Shown here: positions 33,901 through 45,717 of the stretch, one piece after another
Position numbering within the stretch: position 1 is the first letter of the stretch
Layout of the letters: each line of letters opens with the position of its first letter
DNA from: Rhizodiscina lignyota
Taxonomy: Eukaryota > Ascomycota > Dothideomycetes > Aulographales > Rhizodiscinaceae
Direction of reading: 5' to 3'
DNA: 64,000 nt
NCBI GenBank assembly: GCA_010015805.1
Contig: ML978121.1
Coordinates: 1,798,001-1,862,000 of the forward strand
Program-made: the position numbers and the translations under genes
Notes under the pieces: generated by a model
Databases searched by the model: none
What the model saw: the letters and a program-made list of their open reading frames with translations, nothing else
What the model was told of the DNA's origin: nothing

Positions 33901-36900
33901 TGAGGAAGACGTGGACTTTGTGCAGCGTCTCCCCAGCCAACTGTCGCATCTGATGTAGCATACGGTATTGTTCGCCACCTCGCTCGATCGGGAAGCCCGT
34001 CTCGTACACGAAAGTAGGTTTCACTTCCTCATCCTCTGCTTCCAGAACAGGCTCATCATCATCATCACTCAAGTCCGAATCCACCCCATTGATCATCTCG
34101 AAATCACTTGATGATCCTGTGCGAGGTGACGTGCCGCCAGACTGCCCAGTCTCCGGCGCAATGTCCGGAATCTGGAGCTGATATCGAGGATCAAACAAGA
34201 CTGACACGCCAGAAACAATGAGGCGCAAAAGTACCAAATTGCGGGAGACTTCATCCGACCACTCTTTGCCAGTTCCATCTCGCTTTATGGGAGATGAGGG
34301 TCCTACAAGAGCATGCAATGCACCGATAGAGTGGTCCGCATGCGCTTTGAAAATCCTTATCGCAAATGCGATCTCTTCTTGCGATGGCTTATGCCACTTG
34401 ATGGTGAGCTCTTTCGGGCTAATTACCTTGCCCCAATCCTCAACTCTGATGCCGCGCTCGAGCACATCAGGTTCATATATCGAGTAGTCTGTTGTATACG
34501 TGACTGTCAAATTGAGGAGGAGATGGTGGATGAAATTCGATACGTGTACGGTTGGTATACCGCGACACTTCTTCTGCATGTAAACAGCAATATCGAAGAG
34601 CTGGTCTTGCCAATCAAGAATAGCGTCACCGACATGAACGACACACATGCTGAGTAGACTGATGTTCCAGACAAGCGCCCGATCTCGGGGGTAGACATCT
34701 GAGCCAGTTGTTCTCGTGGATCCAGCTCCATTGTCGTCGATTTCGGTTCGGATTGCAGTGATAAGGTCTGGTAAGAGACGTGCAAGCGCCTTCTTCGGAT
34801 TGATCTTGACCAACGCATTGCAGATGAACGCCATGGCATCGCGCGCCTGGTGGATGACGTGTTCTGTGACAAAGCGAGCGATTTTGTTGAGGGCGATTTC
34901 GTACAGCTCTGGAGACAAAGATGACAGCAGCGGCGTAAAGGCTGCTGGTAATGTATTGACGACGCTCTCCTCTGGCGAACCACTCTTGACTCGGGACGCA
35001 TCCGGTAGGTTTTCGAGCAGAGTGAATACTCGGCCGAGGAAAGAGATGACAAAGTCGGCCAGACCATTCGTGGAGCAGCGTAGTATGTTCGCCTCGTCGG
35101 TATCCGTCAGCTCTTCATTGTAGTTGACGACCAAATTAACGCCTTCGCGCTCGAATCGATCAACCTCCTGATTGATCCACTGGACAGCAGTTTCCATATC
35201 AACAGGTTCTTCTTCCATGGTTCTCGGCGTCTCTGTACCCTCTTTCATTGGTGTATCGATTCCGGGAATATGGCCGTTAGGCTTTCCGGCTTTCGTCTCC
35301 TTGGGCAGGACGTGGAGTGGCACATTGTAGCAAACCGCTTGGATGTAAGACAGAGTATGTAAGGTCTTTTCCAAGTCATTAGGATCAATACCGGGAAGCG
35401 CCAAACCCAGGAGTGCCGTTATATGACAACGGTAGCCCTTTGTCTGCGCCATGACCTTTGTGAGCATCTGAAGAGCTCGTATCGCAGTGATTGTACGATG
35501 GACTTCCACCAAGCCTTGCATTGCAGGATAAATACGCTGCAAGGCGCCAGGTAGGATTAAATCTGGCTCGAGGTAAGCGAGACTTTGAAGAGTCGAAAGT
35601 GAGAAGTTGATGGCAGTCCCGCTTTTTGCAAAGATGCCCATGAAAATCACTTCGCGCAAGCATAGCACAAATCGACGCTTGACGGCGTCATTTAGCCTTC
35701 GATCTTCAGGTACTTCCATCTCACCGCTGTGTTCCCGATTCCAACGCATGACGAAGAAATCTGCAGCGTAGTATACCAGCTGGGAGAGCGTTTTAGTCCA
35801 AGTCCCTTGGTTTGATGGATGGAAGAAGGTTTCGACAGCTTGTATGAGTCCCTCAAAGTTTGCCAATATTGAGTTGGGCTCATCTAAGCAGGCAGGAGAG
35901 AGCGACATGACTATCCATCGTGCCATATGATGTGCGATTGGGTGTTTCCGGTGATCTCGTTCAAGAAGCACCGCTAGACCGCAAAACACATCGACATTCT
36001 GGCTGTATGCCGACGTTGCCTGTCCCACGGGGATCTCTATGAGTCGCAGGATGGCAGTAAAGACAGTAGATGATTGCTCCTCCGTGAAGATGCCGAACGC
36101 TGAGAACGGGATGTGCGCTGCCTGCAAGTTGTCTCTTGCCAGACGCGACAGAATATCGATGAAATACACATCAAACATCCTTGATCGGTTGACTAGAGAC
36201 CACAGGTGGAAGAACGTAGGTAGATAGTGCTGTGGTTGCAGATTCAGCCGTTCCTCGGGTGCAGGATAAGTGGGTAGAAGCAAGTTCAGTAACCCGGCTA
36301 CGATGTAGGCGCCTTCAGCGAACGAAGTACTGAAGAATGGAATGACCTCCTCAAACAACACAGGTATATCGTTGGGGTCGAAATAGAGTTGGGCGAAGGT
36401 ACAGAGCTTCGTGAGCGTTCGAATGTTGCGCTTCGGCGATCCCTGAGTCGCGGGTCCAGATTCGGACGGTACCACGAATGTTTTCAACTCTTTGAAAAGT
36501 GGTCTCCAGTCTAGGATGAGGTCTTTCCCAGGTCGAAGGTAGTGTTTGCGCCTGGTGACTTGTCAATATACTACTCAATTGAACAGAAGAGTTTGGGAGA
36601 ACGGTATCAACCCGGAATGTCCTCCAATTCTGACGTACTTTGTCAACACCATGAACATGCTTGCGAATCTCTCCGCAACTACATAGTCCAGGCCCGGTGC
36701 TAGAGCCAGTTCATAGTAGAGCTTTGCCAGCTTCACTCTCGTCTCCCTTGGCAGGTCGAACTTCAACGACAGCCATCCTCTGATCTCTCTTGTCCAGTGT
36801 ATTGCGCCTGGGGCAAAGTCCCCAGCCGAGACAGCAACATAGAGATGCTTCATGCAGATATGGAGATATTCCTCCCGCTCTGCTTGGTCTTCTACCGCAT

Positions 36901-37093
36901 AGGGTAGATTCTTCAAGTATGGATAAGTTCGAGGACGAGTACGACCTCGATTCTCCGGGTCTGCGTTGTTTGAGACGACCCCGTTAACCTCAACCTCCTT
37001 CCAGCCCCCGGGGGACGTTGCGCGGGATATGTCGTTGCCATTTGAGCCTCCTACAGCACCTAGCATATCCGCTATTCGCTCGTTCGCCGCCAT
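30964..37093 (-). CDS. BLM10: Proteasome activator Blm10/PA200
   Basis: Giant HEAT-repeat cap that binds the end of the 20S proteasome and promotes peptide and unfolded-protein breakdown, with reported roles in DNA repair and acetyl-histone turnover. Complement join 30964..31029, 31076..36551, 36612..37093, giving 2007 aa. The N-terminal exon contains LPYAVEDQAEREEYLHICMKHLYVAVS and the second starts RKHYLRPGKDLILDWRPLF, both typical. Later KTFVVPSES...KRNIRTL and PEDRRLNDAVKRRFV match the family. The final exon encodes EQLEDLEGVLWKSYFA. The terminal Tyr-Phe-Ala corresponds to the Tyr-Tyr-Ala (HbYX-type) tail that docks into the 20S alpha ring. The last intron ends in a tandem TAGCAG acceptor, so the penultimate segment may gain or lose one Gln. 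Length is slightly below yeast Blm10 (about 2140). Confidence 0.93.
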
Positions 37094-37889
37094 GTCGTGT
37101 GACTTTCGTCTGAGGGAGCGAGGAGGACGGAGAGGGGATTGAAAGAGGATTTAGTGCTAGCCGGAAGATTCTGGAGAGGAAGGATCATGAATCGAGGAGT
37201 CGCGTGGGTTTGCGGTTCGCAGGATCAGCGGGAAGATTGCAGCAGTACAACGAACTGCTGGGAAGTCGCTGCTGGCGGTGACACAGCAGCTTGAAGGCCG
37301 CCCGAGGCTCTCAGTGAGCCAACGGGTTGATGCGAAGACGCCGGTTGACGCTCCTCAAACAAGAAGACGCCGAATGTTTGTTACTGGAAGAGTACCTCCT
37401 AGTGAGCGATGGAGATGCACGACTTGGAGCTTGGGCCCGCCGCACACGGGAGTCGTCTGGAGCGTGCCGGACGCGTGCTGCAGCTTCTTTGTTTCTTTCA
37501 GAACGCAGCCACGGCTGTGCAGATATATCTCGACAACTTGATTCGATCGCAGTGGGAACTTGAGGATGCGTTTACTTGCGCAAGGCTGAAAGTAGGGACT
37601 AGTGCTTTAGTACTCTCGCAAACGCCAGTCAACAGCAGGATACGCAATCCGAGGCGAAAACCACCGGTAAGTGAAGCTGCATTAGTCATACAGTTTCTGA
37701 GGCGAAACATCACGAGAACGTCTTGGATCAGGACGAGCAGACTGCCTCTCGCAATTGAATGCTTGAATTCGGGTGTCAAAATGGTAATGACGCGCCGCAG
37801 ACGCGACTGGCGTCCCACCAAGTCTCGTGAACCCTCTTAGCCATCTGTCTATCCCCATCATCATAATCTAACAAACTGCTTTTACAGCC
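37094..37889. other. Divergent promoter region, BLM10 / PSF3
   Basis: About 800 bp between the start codons of BLM10 (minus) and PSF3 (plus), so it should hold both promoters. A plus-strand open frame of 143 codons (37409-37840) lacks any recognisable domain and was not called. Confidence 0.5.
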
Positions 37890-38629
37890 ATGTCCTCCTA
37901 CTATGACATTGACGCAATCCTGACCGATTCACAAGTACGGAAATTCTCCCCTTCCTATTCGGGACCCTACTGACTGCGTTCTAGAAAGTTCCCTGCACAT
38001 TCGAGCTCACCGTCCCTGCTCTTGGCTATGTTGAAGGCAACGCGGGTCAAGACGTGCGTCTACTTGCCTCTCCAGCTAGCCTCGTCTTGCTGATCTACCT
38101 TCTAGATCAAACAAGGGACCAAGGTCGAGCTTCCACTGTGGCTAGGCTCTATGCTAGCCATCAGTCAGCCTGCTGGTTCTTCTCCCTTAGTTACACTTGA
38201 CCTTCCATCGGCACTGTCTCCGCGTGTCATAAATGCGCTGAAGGCCGATCCACGGACAATCGATCTTCGAGCGCTGGCGCCGCATTTTTATTCACTCGGA
38301 TCGCTTATGCTGGAGCTTTTTGAGGAGGACGAGCTGGTCGATGTAATGACTGATGTGAGTGGATCCCAACGCTCCTTTGGAATAGTGTCTAATAGTTGAT
38401 AGACGTTTAAAAAACGAGCCGCGGAGATTGCTGACCAGGCGCATAATCCGCGTGGAGCGCTTGGTGAAGGCGCTGATTTCCTTCGTGGTCTTGATGAGAA
38501 TGAACGACAATGTATGGAATCCCACCCTCTTCCCTGCATTATAGGCATTGATACATCGTAGTGTTCCGTGCATCTCATGATAGTGCAAAAGCCGTCAAGA
38601 CGTGGATGACAGATGTAAAGAAGAAATGA
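37890..38629 (+). CDS. PSF3: GINS complex subunit Psf3
   Basis: Subunit of the GINS tetramer (Sld5-Psf1-Psf2-Psf3), part of the CMG replicative helicase, acting in the nucleus at origins and forks. Model: join 37890..37934, 37985..38053, 38106..38354, 38403..38511, 38562..38629, giving 179 aa. Each of the four introns is about 50 nt. The start MSSYYDIDAILTDSQ and KVPCTFELTVPALGY are the hallmark N-terminal B-domain of Psf3. VELPLWLGSMLA, APHFYSLGSLMLELF and the C-terminal FLRGLDENERQLFRASHDS complete the family pattern. The size is typical. The 3' end faces the neighbouring minus-strand gene only 64 bp away, a tight convergent pair. Confidence 0.94.
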
Positions 38630-38693
38630 TTTGGTATTGTGGCGTTTGAGTGCTATGGTAACACAAGCCTTTCCAGACAAATATAGAATAACT

Positions 38694-40355
38694 TCAGTTC
38701 TTGACTCCGAATCCACTCTCGCGTAAAAGCTGGATGGCCTGCTCCATTGGGTAGCCAATGAAAACTGGTCCATGGAAAGTCATTTGGGGTGTGGCAGCTA
38801 TCGATTGGCCAGCTTCCCGAAGCCCTGGCACAGTGCTGATGATTGCGGGTTGAGGCTCCAGTAAAGCTTTGCTATCAGTATTCTTTGGTTTAGGCGCATC
38901 TGCATGAGCGATCTTGTTATGATCGAATGGACATTGAGCACCACGTTTGGGACTTGGGAGGGGTCCATCGATGCCACCAGCATCTTGTGGAGCTGACAGC
39001 TCCTGAGGAGACGCTGTTGCCGCAGAGCCCTCGGAGCAAACGCTTGCTGGAGCCTCGTACTTCGCAGGGACAGAAATACCCCACGGCCGACTGGGTGATT
39101 CTCCAACTCGAACTTCCTTCATAGGCCTGTCGAAATGGGGTGTTCGCTCTTCGTGAGGCGGGTTCTGCGCAACCTGCACATCTTCCTCACTTCCTAAGCT
39201 TTCGGTGACGTCCCTTGCCCACTTTGTGACCGACTCTTTCTTCTCCGGCTCGACGGCTTCCTCATCTTCTGGTTTCTCAGGGAACATGGGTTGATGCTTC
39301 TGGCCCAATCCCTGGAGCATACTCACGAGACTACCGTATTTGGCGTCTAACTGCCTGATTTGCTCCGAATTGCTCTGATATCGCTTGATGCAGACTGCAT
39401 GGCTCCGTGGTATTTCGTGTTTATGTTTTTCAAAGTATTGTGCAACCTCTTCAGGCGAATGCTGATTGAGGAATCGAATTGGACAGACTGCAGAGGAGCC
39501 TTCCACAGAGGCTACCGCCGAGCCAGGATCATTACCACATGACTCGGCCCGAATTGGATCCTGCAAGGCCTTTCGAGAGCCATCTCCTACAGATCCAGAC
39601 GTACGAGATAGGGAGCTTCGTGGTGTCGGCAAACTGCGCTGACCCAGCGTCGATGGTCTTCGGCTGTGCATGACGCCTGCGGGCACAGCAAATGGGCAAC
39701 CCAAGCGACTCGGAGTGCCCGGCGTTGTGTAGTCGTGCTCCAGCTCGTTGCGAAGTTTGCTAGATATGGATCCCTTCTTCTCTGCTGATCTGCCATTCCA
39801 TATGCGCACGCCATGCATCTCTTGTTGCCTATTGCGCAACTTCTCCCTGGCGTCGTCGGCCACACGAATATTGAACGCACGAGTCCTTCGATCAGCGTCA
39901 TTTCCTTTCGAGAGGCATTCCAGCCAATCTATCTGACCATTTTGCTGACATGCACCGGCTTCTTCGAGTTCGTCCACGAAGGTCCGCGATTCTTGGGAGG
40001 CAGTTTCGGGGCTGAATCGCTTCAAAACATCCGAGTACTGTTGCAAAAGTCAATAAGAGTTCAATTGTAGGACTAAGATGCTGTTTGAGATGGTGGTAAA
40101 AGTCAGGTTCGATTAAATTGTCGTTCATTGCTGGGATACAGCTACAGATCTAGGACTAATTTGCGTCGTCATGAGGAGAGATAGAGGAAGGACAAATGAG
40201 CTGACCTGTTGCTTCGCCCACGCAAGCCTGTTCTCCAGTTCACGATGCTGATCATTCAAAAGCTTGAATTCCGCATGCAGAGAATCGTATCCCTTTAATA
40301 GTTGTTCCATGAGCTGATCTGGGACCTGGCTCACTTCCTCTTCTTTGGCCGACAT
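38694..40355 (-). CDS. Conserved-looking fungal protein with Cys-Pro motifs, unknown role
   Basis: Complement join 38694..40037, 40206..40355, giving 497 aa; the 168-nt intron is phase 0. Residues 1-55 form a coiled coil (LLKGYDSLHAEFKLLNDQHRELENRLAWAK). Three short Cys-Pro motifs occur in order: GCPFAVPAG, VCPIRFLNQHSPEEVAQYFEKHKHEIPRSH (split by a short helix) and QCPFDHNKIAH. The middle one is followed by a predicted helix reading SNSEQIRQLDAKYGSLVSMLQGLGQKH. The C-terminus, GPVFIGYPMEQAIQLL, looks conserved. The CPxxH/CPFDH pattern suggests unusual single-zinc or redox sites or a peptide-binding motif, but no catalytic family is recognised. Probably intracellular. Gene structure is convincing; function unknown. 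Confidence 0.78.
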
Positions 40356-40766
40356 ATTTGAAGGTTGTTTGTGGAGATGTTAAGCGAGACTTTGATCGTC
40401 CCCCCTGTACAGAGGGATTTCGTAGGTCGGCCGGTCGATAAATTCGCCTTCCTCTGCCCGATGTCGTGGCACGTAGTTAGCGGTTGTCGATTTACATCGT
40501 ATGGAGGAGTTTGCGGAGCGGCCGACATGTGCCGAGTAACGAAGCCCGCTGCTAATAGGTAAACCTCCCCTGCCTTCCCTGCACCAACCAAGTGCGTTCA
40601 CGGAGCCTCAACATCGCACCCACCAAGCTTCACACACTTGAAAGCACGCCAGAGCTCTGCTCCAGTGTGCGAAGACAGCTCTCTCACACTAATGTGAACA
40701 TCAAGCCTTCTAAAGTTCTATCAATTAGAACCTTTCACACTCGCTCGCGACGTCAACTTATTCAGG
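40356..40766. promoter_or_regulatory. Bidirectional promoter region
   Basis: 411 bp separates the start codons of the Cys-Pro protein (minus) and the cis-prenyltransferase (plus). It must contain both promoters. No clear TATA box; the plus-side leader is CA/CT-rich. Confidence 0.5.
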
Positions 40767-42080
40767 ATGTCGTCCTCATTGCACTTGTCGGCCATTCGAA
40801 AATGGTTCCTTCAATCGCCGCCCGTTGAATGGTGCCTTCAACACTCACGAGAGCTGCTTCTCGGTGCGCTTCGTCAAGGGCCGGTCCCTGAGCACATTGC
40901 ATTTGTGATGGATGGCAACCGAAGATTCGCTAGACAGCACCAGATTGAAACTATTGAGGGCCACAACCTGGGCTTTGAGGCATTGGCGAGGGTATAGAAG
41001 GCTCACTTTATGATCTTAGATGCCCAAACTAACGTTCTTGTAGGTCCTGGAAGTCTGCTATAAATCGGGAGTGAAGGTGGTCACCGTCTACGCCTTCAGC
41101 ATCGAAAACTTCAAGCGTTCGAAATACGAAGTCGAGGCCCTCATGGATATGGCCAAGGTCAAGCTGGCAGAGATGGCGGTGCACGGTGCACTGTTAGATC
41201 GATATGGCGCGAAGATACAATTCCTTGGACAGAAGGACATGGTACGGCCAGACGTTTTGGAGGCTATCGATACAGCAATTGAAATGACGAAGGGAAATTC
41301 AAGGTACATAGTGCAGTCTCTTCGTCTAGAACTAGTGCACTGACAAAGTTTAGGGCAATCCTGAATATCTGCGCGCCGTATACCTCCCGTGACGAAATGA
41401 CAGCTGCAATTCGCGAAACAGTGATCGATTATAGTAAACCAGCCACTCCGCTCAAGCGACCGTTCTCCGCAACTCACATCGCCCGCAACATTCGTGCGCA
41501 GCAGCTCAGCACCGTCTCGGAAGAGGGTGCTAATGCGCAAAATGGATCTTCAGACGGGCTTCAGCCGCCACAAGTGTCTGATACGAACCCGACTTCGGAT
41601 CCTTCCTCTCGAAACCCCTCCCCAAATCCTTCGGCTACAACCAGTGGGCTCTCCCTAGATGCCTCACCGGAGACCTCGCCTACGACTGCACCTTCCAATA
41701 GCCGAAGCACGAGTTCACTAACCCAAAATTTCCCAGATCCTGAGAATATCAATGCAGAGACAATAACCTCACACACCTTCACTGCTGGAATGCCGCCTCT
41801 CGACCTTCTAATCCGGACATCTGGAGTCGAGCGCCTCAGTGACTTTATGCTCTGGCAATGTCACCAGAATACCGAAATCGTATTCTTGGATTGCCTCTGG
41901 CCGGAATTTGATCTCTGGAAGTTCATGCCGGTATTGGTGGAGTGGCAATGGAGAAAACGACAAGGAGAAGATCCTGATTTCAATAGAGGCCGCCGGAGGA
42001 AGCGAGCTGCGGACATGGCAAAAGGCAATCACATGTCAGAAGGCGCGTTCCTTCCGGGAAAACTAAAAGTTGCTTCGTGA
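40767..42080 (+). CDS. RER2: Cis-prenyltransferase (dehydrodolichyl diphosphate synthase)
   Basis: Adds isopentenyl units in cis to farnesyl diphosphate to make polyprenyl diphosphate, the precursor of dolichol for protein glycosylation; acts on ER membranes or lipid droplets. Model: join 40767..40991, 41044..41303, 41354..42080, giving 403 aa. Hallmarks: PEHIAFVMDGNRRFARQ (catalytic Asp49), TVYAFSIENFKRS, LDRYGAKIQFLGQ, ILNICAPYTSRDEM and the C-terminal PPLDLLIRTSGVERLSDFML with LWPEFDLW. Between the CAPYTSRDE motif and DLLIRTSG lies a Ser/Thr/Pro-rich insertion of about 100 residues (roughly 195-300) that yeast enzymes lack; it should be a disordered loop. The tail is basic (RGRRRKRAADMAKG). 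Rer2 versus Srt1 cannot be separated firmly. Confidence 0.92.
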
Positions 42081-42422
42081 TTAAGACTCGAGCGTTCGAG
42101 CGTGAGGGCGGAGGCGTTCTGTATATATTTCTAGACACAGAATCCGGGGTCGGAATGCTGCTGTGAATAGCAGAGATACCTTCTACGTGGTCTCTCCGAA
42201 GACCAAAAACTAAGCAATAGTAACACAACTTTTATTGTTTCTTCTTGTCCGTCTCGCTGTCTCGCCTGCATTTCGTACCAGCGAAATCTTGGCACTGTAC
42301 TCGGTTAGCGGGGAATATTCGGCAGCCACTAGCGCCGAGCACAACCATTTCGCACCCACACGCATCTTGCATTTTCTGCTCAGCGACAATCACTTCGACA
42401 ACCAACATATCTCGTCGTCAAA
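42081..42422. other. Intergenic stretch with the RPL8 promoter
   Basis: About 340 bp between the cis-prenyltransferase stop and the eL8 start codon. The CT-rich segment just upstream of the ATG (TTTATTGTTTCTTCTTG) fits a ribosomal-protein promoter or leader. No other motif called. Confidence 0.45.
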
Positions 42423-43542
42423 ATGGTAAGCTCTCCCGATTGAACCTAGAACGCTCAGGAACGACTATGCGTTCCAAACCAGTGCTCGCGTCCTGCGAGT
42501 GGCCTCGGACACATGAAAATGCGTTCCTGCTGGCACGTCTTGGTCGAGAGACCTTAGACACGGCTTGAGGGGACAGTTGCAGCAATGCACACTGCCTCAC
42601 TCTTAGAGACGAAGGAATGATATAGTGAACAAGATTCGCTAACGTCCTTCTCTCAATGACAGCCTCCTAAAGGAAAGAAGGCGGCGCCTGCGCCGTTCCC
42701 GCAAGCGAAGCCTGGGGCTAAGAAGCCTCCTAAGGTACGTTGAATCTACTCAGTCTTGTGAAACGGGCTGCTGATCGTTCGAAGAACCCACTTCTCGAAA
42801 AGCGCCCTCGCAACTTTGGCATTGGCCAGGACATCCAACCGAAGCGCAACCTCTCGCGCATGGTGAAGTGGCCCGAGTACATCCGTCTCCAGCGCCAGAA
42901 GAAGATTCTCAATCTCCGCCTGAAAGTCCCTCCCGCCATCGCCCAATTTCAAGCGACTCTCGACCGTAATACCGCTGCTCAATCCTTCAAACTCCTTACC
43001 AAGTACAAGCCCGAGACCAAGGCCGAGAAGAAGGAGCGTTTGCACAAGGAGGCCACTGCTGTTGCAGAAGGCAAGAAGAAGGAGGATGTTAGCAAGAAGC
43101 CCTACACTGTCAAGTACGGTCTGAACCACGTCGTCGGCCTGATCGAGAACAAGAAGGCTGGTCTCGTCCTCATCGCCAACGACGTCGACCCCATCGAGCT
43201 CGTCATCTTCCTGCCCGCGCTCTGCCGCAAGATGGGTGTCCCGTACGCCATCATCAAGGGCAAGGCCAGACTCGGCACCCTCGTGCACAAGAAGGTAGCA
43301 AAGCACGTCCTGCCATTTGAATGATTCGCTGACGCATATAGACCGCTGCCGTCGTTGCTCTTACCGAAGTCCGCTCTGAGGACAAGAGCGAGTTCTCTAA
43401 GCTCGTCTCAGCGATTAAGGAAGGCTACTCTGACAAGTATGAGGATCACAGGAGACATTGGGGTGGTGGTATCATGGGCGCGAAGGCGAATGCGAGACAG
43501 GAGAAGAAGCGTAAGGCTCTGGAGGCTGCCATCAAGATCTAA
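42423..43542 (+). CDS. RPL8: 60S ribosomal protein eL8 (L7a family)
   Basis: Component of the large ribosomal subunit. Model: join 42423..42425, 42663..42734, 42785..43294, 43342..43542, giving 261 aa. The first coding exon is only the ATG, followed by a 237-nt intron, a common layout in fungal ribosomal-protein genes that may couple splicing to output. Then [88 protein letters not shown] and [18 protein letters not shown] match eL8 throughout. The last exon gives [18 protein letters not shown] and ends EAAIKI. Strong C-ending codons fit high expression. Confidence 0.96.
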
Positions 43543-44035
43543 AAGTGATGCCAATACTCCTTCGCATTCTGCTCTGGCGTTAGGAAGGGAAAAATCCCGG
43601 CCTATCTGTGTACTTCGATACCTTACTGAAACTTCGGCTGGAAAAGTCCATAGCACATGAATCGGAACAAGTCGTACCGGCTGAAGCATCATTTCCCAAT
43701 CGGCTGCCTTAGGCCAAAGCACTTTGGTGTTCAGAGTATCTGATCAAGCTTTGCTGACACAGCGCACTGCATGATCTAGCGCTGTGCATTTACCTTAAGA
43801 GCCTCTTAGATTGACGTGCTTTAAGTCCATTTGCCCCTAGTCGTTTTAATTCCGCCGCCAATAGTCTTGGTACACCGGAAGGCAGATCCACCACAAAGAA
43901 ATCCAACATGACGTCTACTCTCCACTTTGAAACACCTTGACAAAGGGATAACAGATTCCACTCAATATCTGGGGCACTATCGAGCGGCGAATTGCGCTTG
44001 CCCAACCTGACCTTCGTGGGTTTCGATACCCCACC
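43543..44035. other. Intergenic stretch
   Basis: About 490 bp between eL8 and the ornithine-cyclodeaminase-like gene. Holds 3' flank and promoter; no gene or distinctive motif seen. Confidence 0.5.
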
Positions 44036-45436
44036 ATGCCCCTCACTATCCTCACAGACCAAGAGGTCAAAAAGCTTCTACATAGCTTAAGCCCCCAGGA
44101 CATTCTCGTCCTCCAGCAGTCCTTGGCAGACGCATTGCACTATTATTCGGCGAACTATGAAGATGAGACGGTGAACGGCTGCTCTGCGTCATACCAGCCG
44201 CACAGGACTGTTGTGAAGAGGAAAGATGGGCAAACAACGCTGGTTATGCCAGCTACCAGCGACGACGCCATGGGCGTCAAGGTTGTCACACTTGGAGAGT
44301 CGAAGGAGACGTCTCCTACAACGCCTCCGATGCAACGATCCTCTGTCTCAAGCAGCGCGACGGTCTCAACGATGGGCTCGATGTCTTCGCTCTCCATATC
44401 AGATTCGCCCCGCTCCCCTACAACCGCGTCATCTGGGTCGGGAACAAACTCAGTCTCAACGGCAGAGAGCTTCGACCCTCCCCCATCCTTCGCCAGCTCA
44501 TCGAGCACCTCGCCGAAGGGCTCGCTTACCATCTTTGACAGCAGTGGCAGCCCTCGCGCTTTGATGAATGCTGAAGAGATCACTGCATTCCGCACCGCGC
44601 TTGCCTCACTCATGCTTTTCAAGAAGCGCGAAACGGTCCACGATGTCACCATCTTCGGTGCTGGGAAGCAGGCATACTGGCACTTACGCCTCGCGTTGCT
44701 GCTGCGTGGGCCGGAAGTCCACCACATCAACATCATCAATCGCAGCTTCGAGCGTGCACAGCAACTTGTGCACGACCTGATCAAGAGTCCACAAGGCGCA
44801 GACCTACCGCATCCTAAGATTGCAATCATCACACCAGGACATCAGGAATATGAGCGTTTGCTGAAGAGCACGATCAGAGCTTCGGCGGTGATATTCGCAA
44901 CCACGCCCTCAGCGGCACCTCTCTTCCCAGCGAGCTATCTGACCAGCACGGAAGGGCGGAGGAAAGGCAGATATATTGCAGCGGTTGGGAGCTATAAGCC
45001 ACATATGATCGAGATACATCCGGATATTATCAAGCAGGCCGTTGCGCCATCACACAGCCATCATCACCACAAGCACGCAAAGCAAGGAGGTGCAATCGTC
45101 GTGGACAGTGTAGAGTCGTGCTTGAAGGAGGCGGGAGAGGTGATTCAAGCGGGTCTTGGAGGACGCGAGGTTGTGGAGCTGGGCGAGCTCATGATGCTAA
45201 AAAAGGATGCGGAGGCGAGGAGGAAGGCAGCGGAGCAGGGCCTTGATGCGGGTGGAGTCGAGATTACAGGCGGAAAGGGGGACAAGAACCCTGATGGAGG
45301 GCTCATGGAATGGTTGCAGAAAGGCAACGTGATTTACAAGAGCGTGGGATTGGGCTTGATGGACGTTGTAGTTGGCGGGGACCTGGTGAAGCTGGCGGAG
45401 GATAGGGGTATGGGGACGACCATACAGAATTTTTGA
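44036..45436 (+). CDS. Ornithine cyclodeaminase / mu-crystallin family protein
   Basis: Intronless, 466 aa. The family comprises NAD(P)-dependent enzymes such as ornithine cyclodeaminase, ketimine reductase and alanine dehydrogenase. MPLTILTDQEVKKLL and PHRTVVKRKDGQTTLVMPA with MGVKVVTL are the substrate-domain signatures. HDVTIFGAGKQAYWHLRLAL is the Rossmann dinucleotide-binding loop, and INIINRSFERAQQLV follows as usual. A Ser/Thr-rich insertion (about residues 85-170) and a His-rich stretch (HSHHHHKHAK) are absent from short bacterial relatives. C-terminal KGNVIYKSVGLGLMD is family-like. The fungal form resembles PrnX of the proline-utilisation cluster, but no prn genes lie nearby, so the substrate is open. 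Confidence 0.85.
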   Translation: MPLTILTDQEVKKLLHSLSPQDILVLQQSLADALHYYSANYEDETVNGCSASYQPHRTVVKRKDGQTTLVMPATSDDAMGVKVVTLGESKETSPTTPPMQRSSVSSSATVSTMGSMSSLSISDSPRSPTTASSGSGTNSVSTAESFDPPPSFASSSSTSPKGSLTIFDSSGSPRALMNAEEITAFRTALASLMLFKKRETVHDVTIFGAGKQAYWHLRLALLLRGPEVHHINIINRSFERAQQLVHDLIKSPQGADLPHPKIAIITPGHQEYERLLKSTIRASAVIFATTPSAAPLFPASYLTSTEGRRKGRYIAAVGSYKPHMIEIHPDIIKQAVAPSHSHHHHKHAKQGGAIVVDSVESCLKEAGEVIQAGLGGREVVELGELMMLKKDAEARRKAAEQGLDAGGVEITGGKGDKNPDGGLMEWLQKGNVIYKSVGLGLMDVVVGGDLVKLAEDRGMGTTIQNF

Positions 45437-45717
45437 GTGTCCCCGGTTTGGCTACGTCTTCGTGTAGAGCGAGAATAGAAGTCACATTCGGCAGCAGTGC
45501 CCGTGGATACCGAAGATTAACCGGAATTCTAATGCAGATAGAGTAAGGTACTATGAGTCGTTGACTTTATCTCGTGCTGCTCTCGTGCCTTTTAAGAATC
45601 ATCCTCAGCGAGAGTCAGCAATTGTATTCCATGAGAGATGGCTTCCGGGCACACACCATCTTCCTCAACTCTACTCTCGCGCTGTGATCAAGTTTGGAGA
45701 TAGGATTTTCAGGGGCC

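Noticed and set aside
37409-37840. 143-codon frame between BLM10 and PSF3
   Set aside because: Fills a divergent promoter, no homology, and overlaps a similar frame on the other strand.
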